Shown: positions 62,143 to 64,000 of the stretch, one piece after another
Layout: each line of letters starts with the position of its first letter
Numbering within the stretch: the first letter of the stretch is position 1
From: Symbiodinium natans
Taxonomy: Eukaryota; Sar; Dinophyceae; Suessiales; Symbiodiniaceae
Direction of reading: 5' to 3'
Assembly: GCA_905221605.1 (NCBI GenBank)
Contig: CAJNDS010001035.1
Coordinates: 616,501-680,500 of the forward strand
DNA: 64,000 bases
Made by a program: the position numbers and the translations under genes
The notes under the pieces: model-generated
Seen by the model: the letters and a program-made list of their open reading frames with translations, nothing else
Databases searched by the model: none
Told to the model about the DNA's origin: nothing

Positions 62143-63046
62143 TCTTTTAACAAAAAAAGGGGAGGAGAGCCGCCCGTTTTTTTGCAAGGCATCCTCTTTA
62201 AAGGAGTTTAAAGGTTGGCTTTCGGGAGCCTGAAGTGAGGCCCACGCAAGCGTTGCAAGGTTCATGCTCCCGGTTTGGGAGGGTCGGATTGAGACCCCCT
62301 TGCAGCCATTTTCGGAAGGATTGGGAGGCCGGTTCATGCGAACTTCGCGGGCCATCCCAATGCCCGGGTCATGCCGTGCCCTTTTGGGCATCTTAGAAAA
62401 AAGGAAGGTCTTCAACATGTCAAGCCTCTTATTTTCTCGACGGCATCCCTGTGCTCCTGTTTCTCCTTTCGTTTCCTAAGTCCTAGCCCTCCTGAACGCG
62501 GTCCCTCGAAAACCTCCCGGACCCTTTCGGCCCCCTGAAGCCCACCAAGTCTTTTAAGCTGATTTTTCTCATTATCACACCCTCCGAAGTTGCCAAGCCG
62601 AGGAGCTCCTGACAGGAACTCCCAGTGAAAGACCCTCCGAGGCGTGGAGGGAGGCCGCTGGCTGGGCGGCGCCGTCGGCGAACTCCCGGAGCTCCAGGAG
62701 CTGACCCTGGACTTTGGCAAGAACGGACTCGGCTGGGGGCCCCGGAAGGTTGCAGGACCTCAGGGGTTGGTGTGTCGGAGGTAGAATGAAAGCACCGCTC
62801 AAGGGAATCCCGAGTAAGTTGGAGAAAGGTTCTGAGCAAGATGTTGAGTAAGGAAACAGGGAATGAACTTTGGAATAATAAATCGAAGAAGCGGTGAGCT
62901 GTGGGCGCCCGCCTCAGCCACAACGAGACTCACAATCTGCAGAGCATTCCGTGAAGCCCTAAGCCCCGAGGCGGCCCCCCAGAACGCAAATCAGCCCCTG
63001 ATTTCAAATTCTGGGATTTTCCCTTCAAAAAAGAACTCCGAGACTC
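62143..63046 (+). repeat. Segment X, copy 2, with the uninterrupted Copia-E target sequence
   Basis: Partner of 49951-50895. Around 62310-62345 it reads TTTTCGGAAGGATTGGGAGG followed by CCGGTTCATGCG; Copia-E sits at this point in the related unit. A type A LRR unit lies at 62600-62760. Confidence 0.9.
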
Positions 63047-63182
63047 CAGACCTGTGGGTGCCCGAGAGCAAATCAGCCCCTGGGCACCGAATTCTGGGAT
63101 CTCCCCTTCCAACAACAAGGTCAAGCCAGGAACCCCAAAAACAATCCGAATGACACCAGTCCATTCCGTATGCACATTTTGC

Positions 63183-63500
63183 TCTGTCCTCCCAATATTA
63201 CTACTTTGTACTACAAGTCAACGAAAATCCCTCAGCTTCCCGCGCCGCCGTACGCGCCGTCGTACGCGCCGCAGTCCGCTCTCGCGCCCCTCCGGCTCTG
63301 TCCTCCCAGTATTACATTTGTACTACAATTCAACGAAAATCCCTCCGCTTCCCGCGCCGCCGTACGGGTCGTGTGCGCCGCAGTCCGCTCTCGCGCCCCT
63401 CCGGCTCTGTCCTCCCAGTACTACATTTGTACTACAATTCAACGAAAATCCCTCAGCTTCCCGCACCGCAGTACGCGCCGCAGTCCGTAATACATTCAAT
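63183..63500 (+). repeat. Tandem repeat, three units of about 108-116 bp
   Basis: Units start near 63183, 63297 and 63405, each with CTCTGTCCTCCCA, TTGTACTACAA, TCAACGAAAATCCCTC and, in the first two, CAGTCCGCTCTCGCGCCCC. The third is shortened at its 3' end. Confidence 0.92.
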
Positions 63501-63514
63501 GAAAATCCCTCCCG

Positions 63515-63845
63515 GTTGCGTTTTCATATCGTTTTCATCCCCGCTTCGCTTTCATCCCCGTTTCGTTTTCATCCTGCAGGCGGGACCCTGTTTCTTTTTC
63601 GCTCCGTCTCGTTGTGATCCCCGCGCCATGCTCGTTTCATCTTCATCCCCGTTTCGTTTCAACCCCGTTAGGTTTTCGTCCCGTGTCGTGATCCCCGCGC
63701 CATCCCCGTTTCGTTTTCACCCGTTTCGTTTTCATCCGGCCCTTCTGATCCCCACGCCATCCCTCTTTCGTTCTCATCCCCGCTTCGTTCATCCCCGCTT
63801 CGATTTCATCCCCGTTTCGCTTTCACCCCGCGCCGCCATTCCCCG
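63515..63845 (+). repeat. C/T-rich minisatellite, core TTTCATCCCCG
   Basis: Many short imperfect units of TTTTCATCCCCGTTTCG and close variants. One frame is open but low-complexity. Confidence 0.9.
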
Positions 63846-64000
63846 GTATCACTCTCTCGCGTTTTGAACCTAAACGAGAACCCAACATCCGAGATGCTTT
63901 TGGGCTCCAAACCCGGAGCCTTTGGACATGGCAGCTCCAAAAGGTCGAACATATCCAGCTTCTTTGAAGGTGTCAAGAGAGAAGAGGTGATCTCCCTGAT

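Noticed and set aside
63054-63867. Overlapping P/S/F-rich open frames at the end of the window
   Set aside because: They are translations of C/T-rich tandem repeats in different frames.

Overview
This window looks like nuclear DNA of a dinoflagellate, most likely a Symbiodiniaceae-type genome. The reasons are: many short interstitial arrays of the plant/algal telomere repeat (CCCTAAA/TTTAGGG); introns that start with GC or GA as well as GT and sit between AG and G; two copies of a motif matching the 3' end of the dinoflagellate spliced leader; and a very high load of Ty1/copia-like and LINE-like retroelements. No bacterial signals (operons, Shine-Dalgarno sites, CRISPR) are present. No tRNA or rRNA gene was recognised.

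Layout. 1-3566: repeat-rich, no gene. 3567-11640 (minus strand): a LINE-like non-LTR retroelement with ORF1 (zinc ribbon plus coiled coil), ORF2 (endonuclease, reverse transcriptase, RNase H, zinc motifs), and downstream an extra ORF with a protein-kinase-like fold. 11706-21109 (minus): a degenerate copia-type element (Copia-A) with Gag, protease, an unknown central block, integrase, reverse transcriptase, RNase H and a methyltransferase-like tail. 22156-24486 (minus): the 3' end of a second element (Copia-B), whose RNase H runs on into about 600 residues of unrecognised protein. A perfect 65-bp inverted repeat brackets the Copia-B fragment. 24700-26296: a sharply bounded AT-rich block packed with GC-clamped hairpins, resembling dinoflagellate mitochondrial non-coding DNA. 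26365-28652: decayed copia fragments on both strands. 28653-43450: mostly gene-poor, with telomere-like arrays, microsatellites, leucine-rich-repeat (LRR) gene relics, two possible isolated exons and one convincing cellular gene, a two-exon MFS transporter (36042-37507).

43451-48013 holds a second likely cellular gene that can be followed through many short exons: an RIIa/DPY30-like dimerisation segment, a coiled coil, a large SHxWE/HPDP domain resembling HET/TIR-like effector domains, then LRR units of the ribonuclease-inhibitor type, one repeat per exon. 48014-63180 is a tandem/segmental array of about 2-kb units derived from another LRR gene family. It is split by a nearly full-length copia element (Copia-E, 52033-59478) with identical 166-bp LTRs, a primer-binding site and a 5-bp target duplication; a related unit at about 62.3 kb shows what the site looked like before insertion. 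The window ends in C-rich minisatellites (63183-63845).

All names and functions are inferred by eye from motifs; no database search was run. Exon structures are proposals. Strong points are the LTR pair, the inverted repeat, the hairpins, the retroelement catalytic motifs and the MFS exon junction. Weaker points are the mitochondrial origin of the AT-rich block, the methyltransferase-like and kinase-like assignments, and the 5' exons of the LRR gene.
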